A stretch of DNA of 5,832 nucleotides. Source: an uncultured Clostridium sp. GTDB lineage: Bacteria; Bacillota; Clostridia; Clostridiales; Clostridiaceae. Below, piece after piece: positions 1 to 4,940 of this stretch (positions are counted from its first letter, which is position 1; each line of letters starts with the position of its first letter). The stretch covers positions 1 through 5,832 of the forward strand of contig CAMNZV010000118.1 in the NCBI GenBank assembly GCA_946575275.1, in the 5' to 3' direction. The translations under genes and the position numbers were made by a program. Below the pieces are notes generated by a model. That model searched no databases. It saw nothing but the letters and a program-made list of their open reading frames with translations, and had not been told where the DNA came from.

Positions 1-84
1 TTCTAGACCTTCTTCCATTCCCTTTTCCATGCCTATTTCTAGACCTTCTTCCAACTTCTCTCTATATCTTTCTAATAAAGTCAT
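1..84 (-). CDS. Candidate internal small Rpn protein (RpnS-like antitoxin), in frame within the rpn gene, partial
   Basis: An ATG at 84-82 (codon 211 of the nuclease, same frame) is preceded by GGAGGTG at 91-97. GGAGG lies 8 nt from the ATG, which is a better ribosome binding site than the one at the full-length start. The product would begin MTLLERYREKLEEGLEIGME and consist of the C-terminal helix plus the four-residue repeats, without any nuclease residue. Family knowledge: Rpn genes have been described as genes-within-genes whose separately translated, highly variable C-terminal domain (RpnS) dimerises and blocks the full-length nuclease. Position, frame and ribosome binding site match that layout. 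Real use of the internal start is inferred. A weak possible internal promoter (TTCAAA, 18 bp, TATACA) lies further upstream, so a separate transcript cannot be excluded. The 3' end is outside the window. Confidence 0.55.
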   Translation of the reverse strand, partial: MTLLERYREKLEEGLEIGMEKGMEEGLE

Positions 85-714
85 TAATTCCACCTCCATT
101 GAAATATCATCTTTAACCTCACAAACTTTCTTATGTATATTTTTTACAAGCTTTCCTTTTGAATTTTTTGCTTTATCATCTGTTGAATTTTCTACATATT
201 CAAGAAATTCTAATAATTCATCATTTAAATCCGATGCAAAACCCTTTGTGTTTAATATTATTTTTTGGGTATCATCACATAGAACTATATTTTTGTCTTC
301 TAAACATACATTTTGAAAGGTATATTTATGAAGACCTTTATTGAATAAATCAAAAGTACAAATAAATATTATATAACTTTTAGGAAGCTTTTTATAATCC
401 TCACCTTTAGTTATTAAATCTAAATCTATGCTTCCTTGATAATATCTTAATCTTTTGGGCAAATTCTTATGTTTTCCCCGTTGCATTTCAACATTGTAAA
501 TTGTATTATTTTCATCTTTAACATATACATCAAGTCTTATTCCTTTGCTTTCAAGCAATATATCTATTGTTTTTTGTTCTTGGATAATTTCAACCTTTTC
601 AATTTTTATATTTAAGATTTTTTCTAGTAATTCCTTGCAAATGTTCTTATCACTCATAACTTTTGCAAATAAGAAATCATCTTCAAGATTTAATTCTTTT
701 AATATTCTATTCAT
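1..714 (-). CDS. Rpn family recombination-promoting nuclease (PD-(D/E)XK, putative transposase family), C-terminus beyond window
   Basis: 238 codons are open from the ATG at 714 to the window edge; the stop lies outside. The N-terminus (MNRILKELNLEDDFLFAKVM) is typical of Rpn/PDDEXK_2 proteins. The nuclease core is visible as RLDVYV with D62, then NVEMQ with E76 and Q78, giving D-x13-E-x-Q, followed by RLRYYQGSID (88-97) and the hydrophobic strand SYIIFICTFDLF (113-124). The tail from about residue 206 is charged and helical and ends in E-x-G-[LM] repeats. Family knowledge: Rpn proteins are DNA endonucleases first linked to recombination, later described as toxin-antitoxin genes acting against phage. 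GAGG at 724-727, 9 nt upstream, supports the start; a GTG directly before the ATG is an alternative. The gene begins 64 bp after nadR but has its own promoter. Family members usually run to about 280-330 residues, so the missing part is probably short. The family call is secure; toxicity is inferred. Confidence 0.88.
   Translation of the reverse strand, partial: MNRILKELNLEDDFLFAKVMSDKNICKELLEKILNIKIEKVEIIQEQKTIDILLESKGIRLDVYVKDENNTIYNVEMQRGKHKNLPKRLRYYQGSIDLDLITKGEDYKKLPKSYIIFICTFDLFNKGLHKYTFQNVCLEDKNIVLCDDTQKIILNTKGFASDLNDELLEFLEYVENSTDDKAKNSKGKLVKNIHKKVCEVKDDISMEVELMTLLERYREKLEEGLEIGMEKGMEEGLE
4..51 (-). repeat. Four 12-bp (four-residue) repeats in the Rpn C-terminal tail
   Basis: Residues 222-237 read EEGL EIGM EKGM EEGL, four units of E-x-G-[LM], and a fifth seems to start at residue 238. 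At DNA level the outer units are nearly identical: a 17-bp perfect direct repeat lies at 1-17 and 37-53, offset 36 bp. Family knowledge: the RpnS dimerisation helix contains four-residue repeats whose number differs between strains. The array may continue past the window edge. Confidence 0.75.
91..97 (-). promoter_or_regulatory. Strong internal Shine-Dalgarno inside rpn
   Basis: The minus strand reads GGAGGTG, a 7-base match to the anti-SD complement, with GGAGG 8 nt from the in-frame ATG at 84. An ATG also overlaps its 5' end (99-97), but that one is too close to use this site. The codons involved (Met-Glu-Val) do not require this exact sequence. Confidence 0.6.
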
Positions 715-753
715 CACTATTAACCTCACTTTTTTTAAGCCCTTAATAGTGAT
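713..753 (-). promoter_or_regulatory. 11-bp inverted repeat at the 5' end of the rpn mRNA, overlapping the start codon
   Basis: ATCACTATTAA (minus strand 753-743) pairs perfectly with TTAATAGTGAT (723-713) across a 19-nt loop at 724-742. The loop holds the Shine-Dalgarno GAGG (724-727), and the stem includes the A and U of the start codon (714-712). The predicted transcription start, about 757, is only a few bases before the stem. No U-tract follows, so it does not look like a nadR terminator. It may damp initiation of the full-length nuclease, protect the mRNA 5' end, or be an operator palindrome in DNA. A second small palindrome, TTAAG-GG-CTTAA (735-746), overlaps the left arm and loop. Confidence 0.6.
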
Positions 754-763
754 TCTTAACATT

Positions 764-792
764 ATTATATAAAATTAATCATTGATTTTCAA
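764..792 (-). promoter_or_regulatory. Sigma-A-type promoter for rpn
   Basis: TTGAAA at 792-787, a 17-bp spacer and a perfect TATAAT at 769-764 on the minus strand. The -35 box and part of the spacer lie inside the last codons of nadR, so rpn can be transcribed on its own without a long intergenic region. The predicted start is about 757, giving a leader of about 42 nt. Confidence 0.7.
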
Positions 793-1795
793 TTAAATTA
801 TTAATTAAAAAAACTGCTTTATTGAAACGTTTATCATAGTCACCTGTAATTTCAACGAATTTTATATCCTTTTCATTAAAAATAGCCTTTATTTCATTGC
901 TATATTTTTCTCTATTATTTTCAATTTCAATATTCCTTGTTCCATCTTGAACAAAATTAACATCTGGTTCTAAAAAAAGCACTAAATCATATTTATTAAT
1001 ATCACTTATATTATCAGCTAATTTTTTATTATTTTCATTGTTATCCTCTAAAAATTCCATATAAAATTTAGTTATAAGGCAATCTGTATCAACAAATAAT
1101 ATTTTGTTACTAGTATTAATTGCTTCCATTTCTTTCATCTTATGCTTTAATAATATTTCAGTAAAATCCTCATTTAACATCATTTTATCAGTTCCTGATT
1201 TTTCCGAGATTTCACGTCCAACTTCCTCAATATAATTAGTATTAAAATAATTGGCCAAATTAATGGTTAAAGTTGATTTTCCAGAACTTTCAGAACCAAT
1301 AACCAAGACTTTTTTTACATAATAAGGCTTTACTATATTGGGTATCCATTCCCAATATTTATAAGGATTGCTACGTATTTTAGTTGAGCTTATACCGTCC
1401 CTTTTAAAATACTTTATTATACTTTCTGGATAACACTTTTTGTAAAAGCTATCATCATTATAATCATCTCCACAAAAAACTATATCAATATTTTTCCCTA
1501 TTAGATTTTTAACAATTTTAGCATCATCCTCAAAATATTCACTGGTATATTCTTCTTTGGTATTAGCATTATCTTCTAATAAGTGTATTTTAACATTCCC
1601 AATATGTTTTGAAATTTGGTAAAGCCACCTATATCTTACTCTTACATCTATCTCTTTTCTATTATTGCCAACACTTAATATTATATTCAATTCATTACAC
1701 ATATTAGCTCCATGAATAATACAGGAAACATGTCCTATATGCAATGGGTTAAAGGAGCCTCCATACATACCTACTTTATATTTATATCCTGTCAT
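779..1795 (-). CDS. nadR: Bifunctional NMN adenylyltransferase / ribosylnicotinamide kinase, NadR type without HTH domain
   Basis: A 338-residue protein that turns nicotinamide riboside into NAD: the C-terminal kinase makes NMN and the N-terminal domain adenylylates it. The nucleotidyltransferase domain (about 5-150) shows GSFNPLHIGH at 13-22 and ISSTKIR at 135-141, the two nucleotide-binding motifs of the family. The kinase domain (about 160-338) shows the P-loop GSESSGKST at 167-175, FVDTD at 234-238 and the NadR-typical PDVNFVQDGTR at 277-287. Enteric NadR has an extra N-terminal helix-turn-helix that makes it a repressor; here the protein starts directly at the adenylyltransferase domain, so it is probably purely enzymatic. 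Its ATG overlaps the pnuC stop by 4 bp (ATGA), and its ribosome binding site (GGTGAAGGA) lies within the pnuC 3' end, which suggests translational coupling. No terminator is visible after its stop. Confidence 0.93.
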   Translation of the reverse strand: MTGYKYKVGMYGGSFNPLHIGHVSCIIHGANMCNELNIILSVGNNRKEIDVRVRYRWLYQISKHIGNVKIHLLEDNANTKEEYTSEYFEDDAKIVKNLIGKNIDIVFCGDDYNDDSFYKKCYPESIIKYFKRDGISSTKIRSNPYKYWEWIPNIVKPYYVKKVLVIGSESSGKSTLTINLANYFNTNYIEEVGREISEKSGTDKMMLNEDFTEILLKHKMKEMEAINTSNKILFVDTDCLITKFYMEFLEDNNENNKKLADNISDINKYDLVLFLEPDVNFVQDGTRNIEIENNREKYSNEIKAIFNEKDIKFVEITGDYDKRFNKAVFLINNLIENQ

Positions 1796-2481
1796 TGTTC
1801 CTTCACCTTACTTTCCTTATACCATTTAACAAACATAAAAATTGCGTTTAGAAGATAGATTGTCCACATTATTAGCGTTGCAATACTCTCTCCCCCTGTG
1901 AAAAATGCTCCAATCCACATTATAACTGTAATAACATCTACAACAATCCACAAAAACCACTGCTCCATATATCTTTTTACACATAGTATTTGAGCAACTA
2001 TTGATATAACAGTACTCATACTATCAATATACGGCATATTTCCACCTATATTTCTAAGTATATTACCGTAAAAGTAAATTGATATAAGGCAAATAATAAT
2101 TAGTAGTATTTGCTGGTTAATTTTAAGTTTTCTTTTAATAACCTCCTGGGTTTCTATGTTCATATTTTTTTTCCAAAGGGCAAATCCAATGAAATTCATA
2201 GGCATATAATACAAAATATTTAACATTACACTTCCATAATACCTTGCATTAAAAGCAATGTATGCATATAACACTGTGTTTAATGTGCCAAAAATATAAG
2301 AGGATATCTTTCCTTTACCTGTTAAAACTACACAAAATACTCCAGTTAATGCTGCAAAGATACCAATTAACCCTTCCCCAAAATAAATTGATAGTCCTAA
2401 AATTACAGCTGAAGAAAATAATAACCATAAAATTTCTATTCTCTTCCAACCATATAGTTCGTTTTTAATAAATTTAATCAT
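1792..2481 (-). CDS. pnuC: Nicotinamide riboside transporter, PnuC family
   Basis: A 229-residue integral membrane protein with about seven hydrophobic segments (roughly 16-34, 37-53, 61-77, 84-103, 124-141, 153-168, 176-194, with a further one near 200-218). Family signatures include TGKGKISSYIFGTLNT at 54-69, YYMPMNFIGFALWKKN at 91-106 and EQWFLWIVVDVITVIMW at 173-189. PnuC proteins work by facilitated diffusion, trapped by phosphorylation of the substrate. The directly overlapping nadR kinase fits this and favours nicotinamide riboside over thiamine (the PnuT branch). An in-frame TGA lies immediately before the ATG, so the frame cannot extend upstream. No convincing Shine-Dalgarno precedes this start; the ATG sits just after a possible RNA structure (see leader). 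Confidence 0.92.
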   Translation of the reverse strand: MIKFIKNELYGWKRIEILWLLFSSAVILGLSIYFGEGLIGIFAALTGVFCVVLTGKGKISSYIFGTLNTVLYAYIAFNARYYGSVMLNILYYMPMNFIGFALWKKNMNIETQEVIKRKLKINQQILLIIICLISIYFYGNILRNIGGNMPYIDSMSTVISIVAQILCVKRYMEQWFLWIVVDVITVIMWIGAFFTGGESIATLIMWTIYLLNAIFMFVKWYKESKVKEQ

Positions 2482-2490
2482 TCATTATTC

Positions 2491-2571
2491 GTTGCCAGAA
2501 CTCTATAAAGTTTGTTTAATTCCCTATTTCGGATAAATCCTACTTATGAAATTCATTATAAATTTGGCAAC
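2491..2571 (-). promoter_or_regulatory. Candidate structured leader of the pnuC-nadR mRNA
   Basis: GTTGCCA (minus strand 2571-2565) pairs perfectly with TGGCAAC (2497-2491) and closes a domain holding three small hairpins: ATGA-ATT-TCAT (2556-2546), GGA-TTTA-TCC (2540-2531) and AACT-TTATAG-AGTT (2512-2499). This gives a four-way-junction shape ending 9 nt before the pnuC ATG, within a leader of about 124 nt. The lack of a Shine-Dalgarno for pnuC makes control at this point plausible. I do not recognise a riboswitch class: the CTGAGA and other signature strings of TPP are absent, and I cannot match it to NAD+-II. A fold by chance in AT-rich sequence remains possible. Confidence 0.4.
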
Positions 2572-2611
2572 TATTCACCCCCATTTTTATTTTTTTAACC
2601 CTTATAATAAT

Positions 2612-2639
2612 ATTATACCATTTTATTAGTGGAATCCAA
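2612..2639 (-). promoter_or_regulatory. Promoter of the pnuC-nadR operon
   Basis: Extended -10 element TGGTATAAT (2620-2612) with TTGGAT at 2639-2634, spacer 16 bp. The predicted start near 2605 leaves a leader of about 124 nt before pnuC, longer than translation alone needs. The region 2482-2681 holds no gene; it contains this promoter, the leader and the palindromes at 2658-2675. Confidence 0.65.
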
Positions 2640-2657
2640 TTTTACAATAATATCACA

Positions 2658-2675
2658 AAAGGTGTCCTTTGGACA
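2658..2675. promoter_or_regulatory. Two overlapping perfect palindromes upstream of the pnuC promoter
   Basis: On the plus strand AAAGG-TGT-CCTTT (2658-2670) overlaps TGTCC-TTT-GGACA (2663-2675); each has perfect 5-bp arms and a 3-bp centre. They lie between the old GH1 stop and the -35 box of pnuC. They could be an operator (NiaR is the usual NAD-salvage repressor in Firmicutes) or remains of a weak terminator of the deleted operon. Neither is proven. Confidence 0.35.
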
Positions 2676-2681
2676 TTTATT

Positions 2682-3032
2682 TTATAATTCTTCACCATTA
2701 GTCTCAATTACCTTCTTGTACCAATAAAGTTATTTTTTAGGCGTCCTTTTTAAGGTTCCATTTCCCTTATCATCCATATCCACATGAACTAAGCCATATC
2801 GTTTTTTCATTTCTCCTGTACCTGCTGAAACAACATCTATAATTAATATGTTGCCATACTTTGTTTTAGTCTCAATTCTTGCTCCATGATTTTCTAGTTC
2901 TTTATTAAGTTCCTTTAATTCATTTCTAACTGTTCTTCCACTTATGTCAAATTTTAATGCTATATCTTCTGATGAAACATACTTTTCCTCTGATAAACAA
3001 TTTATGTAATCTCTTTCGCTATAATCCTTCAT
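2682..3032 (-). pseudogene. Chimeric remnant: PTS-regulator HTH domain fused to the C-terminus of a GH1 6-phospho-beta-glucosidase
   Basis: Numbered from the ATG at 3047, the frame gives 105 codons to a TAA at 2732-2730. The better start is codon 6 (ATG 3032), with GAGGTG at 3045-3040 placed 7 nt upstream; the first ATG overlaps that site. Residues 6 to about 70 form the helix-turn-helix of BglG/LicR/Mga-like PTS regulators (VSSEDIALKFDISGRTVRNE, then GARIETKTKYGNILII). From about residue 71 the text changes to DVVSAGTGEMKKRYGLVHVD and GNGTLKR, the end of GH1 phospho-beta-glucosidases. After the TAA the same frame continues LYWYKKVIETNGEEL to a second TAA at 2684-2682, exactly how GH1 enzymes end, so the first TAA is a later nonsense mutation. 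Both PRD/EII modules and the GH1 catalytic barrel are missing. It looks like a deletion across a regulator-PTS-GH1 operon. A short DNA-binding peptide could still be made. Confidence 0.82.
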
Positions 3033-3053
3033 TTTAACACACCTCATAAATTA

Positions 3054-3082
3054 ATTATAGAATATGAATATAATATTTCCAT
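3054..3082 (-). promoter_or_regulatory. Probable promoter of the chimeric remnant
   Basis: TGGAAA at 3082-3077, a 17-bp spacer and a perfect TATAAT at 3059-3054, ending about 20 bp before the ATG at 3032. It is likely the original promoter of the PTS regulator and seems intact, so the remnant may still be transcribed and could read into pnuC. Confidence 0.5.
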
Positions 3083-3148
3083 ACAGAAACTTTCCACATT
3101 AAAAACTTTTATTTTTACAATATTTTTTCCTTTAACACAGAAATATAT

Positions 3149-3175
3149 AAAAGCCCTAAAAAAATTAGGACTTTT
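3149..3175 (-). terminator. Rho-independent terminator of the coiled-coil gene
   Basis: The minus strand reads AAAAGTCCTAA, a 5-nt loop, then TTAGGGCTTTT: an 11-bp stem with one G-U pair, closing in A-U pairs and followed by TATATATTT. On the plus strand that pair would be an A-C mismatch, so the hairpin favours minus-strand transcripts. It lies 58 bp after the stop at 3233. The 185-bp gap between the flanking genes otherwise holds only the promoter of the remnant. Confidence 0.75.
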
Positions 3176-3232
3176 ACATATTTATTTTGATTTTTAATCA
3201 TTATCTTAAATATATATAATAAAACAATTTGC

Positions 3233-3598
3233 TTATTTTATAGCTTTCAATTTGGCAATATCTTTATAATTATTTGCTGTAATCAGTTCTACAGTAGCAA
3301 AATCCTCTTTTATTCCATCAACTTTATATAATATTTCATTTCTAAATTCTACTAAGTTAGCTGTTTGTTCTACAACACCATTAAGTTTGTTTTCAAGACC
3401 ATCAACCCTTGTTTCAAGATTCTCCATCCTTGTTTCAAGACTCTCCATCCTTGTTTCAAGATTCTCCATCCTTGTTTCAAGATTCTCCATCCTTGTTTCA
3501 AGACTCTCCATCCTTGCTTCAAGATTCTCCATCCTTGTTTCAAGTCTATCTACCTTTGATTCAATTCTCACCAAAATTTCCAGTATCTCTTTTTCCAT
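3233..3598 (-). CDS. Heptad-repeat coiled-coil protein of unknown function
   Basis: A 121-residue protein that is almost wholly helical. Residues 1-18 lead in (MEKEILEILVRIESKVDR), then about eight heptads of the type LETRMEN/LETRMES run from 19 to 70 with Leu and Met or Val at strict 4-3 spacing (L19, M23, L26, M30 up to L68), a textbook parallel coiled coil. Residues 71-121 are not repetitive (LNGVVEQTANLVEFRNEILY, then NNYKDIAKLKAIK) and resemble the conserved tail of many small clostridial coiled-coil proteins. There is no signal peptide or membrane segment, so it is probably cytoplasmic and oligomeric. AAGGAGGT at 3616-3609, 10 nt upstream, supports the start. It appears to be a single-gene unit with its own promoter and terminator. 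I know of no assigned function. Open frames on the opposite strand are artefacts of the repeat. Confidence 0.8.
   Translation of the reverse strand: MEKEILEILVRIESKVDRLETRMENLEARMESLETRMENLETRMENLETRMESLETRMENLETRVDGLENKLNGVVEQTANLVEFRNEILYKVDGIKEDFATVELITANNYKDIAKLKAIK
3409..3534 (-). repeat. Six tandem 21-bp repeats inside the coiled-coil gene
   Basis: Six head-to-tail 21-bp units (3409, 3430, 3451, 3472, 3493, 3514) read, on the plus strand, TTGTTTCAAG then A, T or C, and TCTCCATCC. They differ only at ATT/ACT (Asn or Ser) and at one Thr-to-Ala base in the last unit. Degenerate units flank them at 3388-3408 and 3535-3555. The length is three times seven, so gain or loss of units keeps both reading frame and heptad phase. 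Confidence 0.93.
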
Positions 3599-3639
3599 TT
3601 AAAATAAAACCTCCTTACTAAAATTCATTCTTATTATTT

Positions 3640-3648
3640 ATTATAACA
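3640..3648 (-). promoter_or_regulatory. Extended -10 element of the coiled-coil gene promoter
   Basis: The minus strand reads TGTTATAAT, an extended -10 with a perfect TATAAT at 3645-3640. No good -35 box is seen at 16-18 bp (TGAATA at best, inside the end of the M48 gene); an extended -10 can work without one. There is no terminator between the M48 stop and this site. Confidence 0.5.
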
Positions 3649-3654
3649 TAAAAT

Positions 3655-4887
3655 TTAATTCTTATTCATTTCATTTGATAATTCTATTCTTTCCTTTGCT
3701 GTTGGGTGGTCATAGGCAAGCCATTTATATAAACCAGTAGGATTTACAGGTGTTAAATTAGTATTTATAAATTTAATTTCAAGATCCCCATTAGTTTTTG
3801 CATCTGAAGTTATTTCAATAGCATATTTATCAGCCTCTATTTCATTATTTCTAGAATAAGCTGTTTCAAAGGGTGTTAGAATAATAGACATAATATTAAT
3901 CAAAACTAAAATATATGGGATATTATTAATAGTTCTATATTCATCACCCTTATATTTCTTAAGAAGCTTATTTAAAATAACTAAAAATAATACAATACCT
4001 ACTATTGAAATTACAGTTTGCTTTAAAATATGATTTAATTTATAATGACCCATTTCATGAGCTGCAACTGATAAAATTTCATTTTCAGTCATACCCTCTA
4101 AGGTAGTATCCCAAAAAACAATTCTGCGACTATTAAAAATCCCTGTCATATATGCATTCATACTATTTGTTTCATTACTTTTTTCAATTACAAAAATATC
4201 TAAATCTTTAATTCCAGCCTTATTAGCTATATCTAAAATTTTATTTTTTAAATCCCCATCCTCCATTACTTCTAAATCATTTACATACTCATCATAATAT
4301 GGATATATATAATTAGAACCAAGGGAAATCATAATTAAAATAACTGCAAAATACCTGTACCAATTTCTACTTTTAATAAATATTAAATATAACACTCCAA
4401 CTATTGGTATCATAACAAGGTTTTCTAGGAGATCTCCTAAAAAATAGTTGTTTAAGAAATCTGTAAAACTTAAATTACTTAACCCAAACAAATGCCCTCT
4501 ATAAAATGAGGAAAATAATATTTTAGGAAAATATAAAATATTTGAAAAAACTGTATAGATAATAAATAAAAGGCTACCTTCTAATAATCTCTTTTTAATT
4601 TTAAAACTCTTTACAATTCTAATTCCACCAAATATAGAAAAAATTATTGGCATTGAAAATGAAACTAATAGACCTGTATAAAAATAAAACTTTGAAAAAG
4701 CATAGTTAGCTTGTACCTTTAATGGTTCTTGTGGCACAACAATTTCACCATTATTAATTTCTGTCTCAATATTAAATTCAGTATTTATTTTGTAGTTATT
4801 TAAGTATTCTATAGTCATTGTAGAAACAAAAAAGAAAATAAAAAATATGGAAAAGGTCATTAAGGTTTTAATAATAAATTTTTTCAC
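3655..4887 (-). CDS. M48 family membrane zinc metallopeptidase (Ste24/CAAX-protease-like)
   Basis: Numbered from the upstream ATG at 4893 (412 codons), the protein has HEMGH at 279-283 (zinc ligands H279 and H283, catalytic E280) and ExxAD at 351-355 (third ligand E351), both typical of M48. DHPTAKERI at 395-403 is the conserved C-terminal motif. Membrane segments lie near 8-27, 70-92, 105-122, 158-174, 180-195, 293-310 and 325-341. GLSNLSFTDFLNNYFLGDL (137-155) matches the Ste24-type N-terminal domain, and a loop at about 33-65 is probably extracytoplasmic. AGGAGG at 4900-4895 touches the ATG almost directly but is 7 nt from the GTG at codon 3, so GTG 4887 (410 residues) is the likelier start. 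Bacterial members cleave membrane proteins or peptides; the substrate here is unknown. It follows pflA by 38 bp but has no evident link to pyruvate metabolism. Confidence 0.88.
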   Translation of the reverse strand: MKKFIIKTLMTFSIFFIFFFVSTMTIEYLNNYKINTEFNIETEINNGEIVVPQEPLKVQANYAFSKFYFYTGLLVSFSMPIIFSIFGGIRIVKSFKIKKRLLEGSLLFIIYTVFSNILYFPKILFSSFYRGHLFGLSNLSFTDFLNNYFLGDLLENLVMIPIVGVLYLIFIKSRNWYRYFAVILIMISLGSNYIYPYYDEYVNDLEVMEDGDLKNKILDIANKAGIKDLDIFVIEKSNETNSMNAYMTGIFNSRRIVFWDTTLEGMTENEILSVAAHEMGHYKLNHILKQTVISIVGIVLFLVILNKLLKKYKGDEYRTINNIPYILVLINIMSIILTPFETAYSRNNEIEADKYAIEITSDAKTNGDLEIKFINTNLTPVNPTGLYKWLAYDHPTAKERIELSNEMNKN

Positions 4888-4908
4888 ACCCATCCCTCCT
4901 TATTCCAT

Positions 4909-4940
4909 ATTATACTTTGTTTTAGTCAAAACTATGTCAA
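4909..4940 (-). promoter_or_regulatory. Possible weak promoter between pflA and the M48 gene
   Basis: TTGACA (4940-4935), overlapping the pflA stop codon, and TATAAT (4914-4909) are both perfect hexamers, but the spacer of 20 bp is longer than the usual 16-18. No terminator separates pflA from the M48 gene, so read-through may also supply transcripts. Confidence 0.3.

Noticed and set aside
29..344. Plus-strand open frames opposite the Rpn gene
   Set aside because: They are antisense to a frame with clear PD-(D/E)XK motifs, show low-complexity Ser/Phe-rich composition, lack good ribosome binding sites and resemble no family.
1..714. Insertion sequence (some family members are named transposases)
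   Set aside because: No terminal inverted repeats or target-site duplication can be seen on the side inside the window, and the Rpn architecture explains the gene.
713..753. Terminator of the pnuC-nadR operon
   Set aside because: The stem is AT-rich, is followed by no T-tract and overlaps the rpn start codon.
545..772. Plus-strand 75-residue frame
   Set aside because: Antisense to the rpn N-terminus and its promoter; hydrophobic only because of the AT-rich complement.
2262..2468. Plus-strand 68-residue frame
   Set aside because: Antisense to pnuC membrane segments; no ribosome binding site or recognisable content.
2524..2556. Ten-codon leader peptide (MNFISRIYPK) in the pnuC leader
   Set aside because: The nearest Shine-Dalgarno-like string, GGGGGTG at 2576-2582, is 19 nt from the ATG, too far for initiation, and the peptide has no regulatory codon pattern.
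2491..2571. TPP riboswitch upstream of pnuC
   Set aside because: The conserved CTGAGA and the long 3' signature are absent, and the nadR partner argues for nicotinamide riboside rather than thiamine.
3365..3621. Three plus-strand repetitive frames, and a possible CRISPR array
   Set aside because: The 21-bp units are contiguous with no spacers, and they encode leucine/methionine heptads on the minus strand. The plus-strand frames are open only because the repeat length is a multiple of three.
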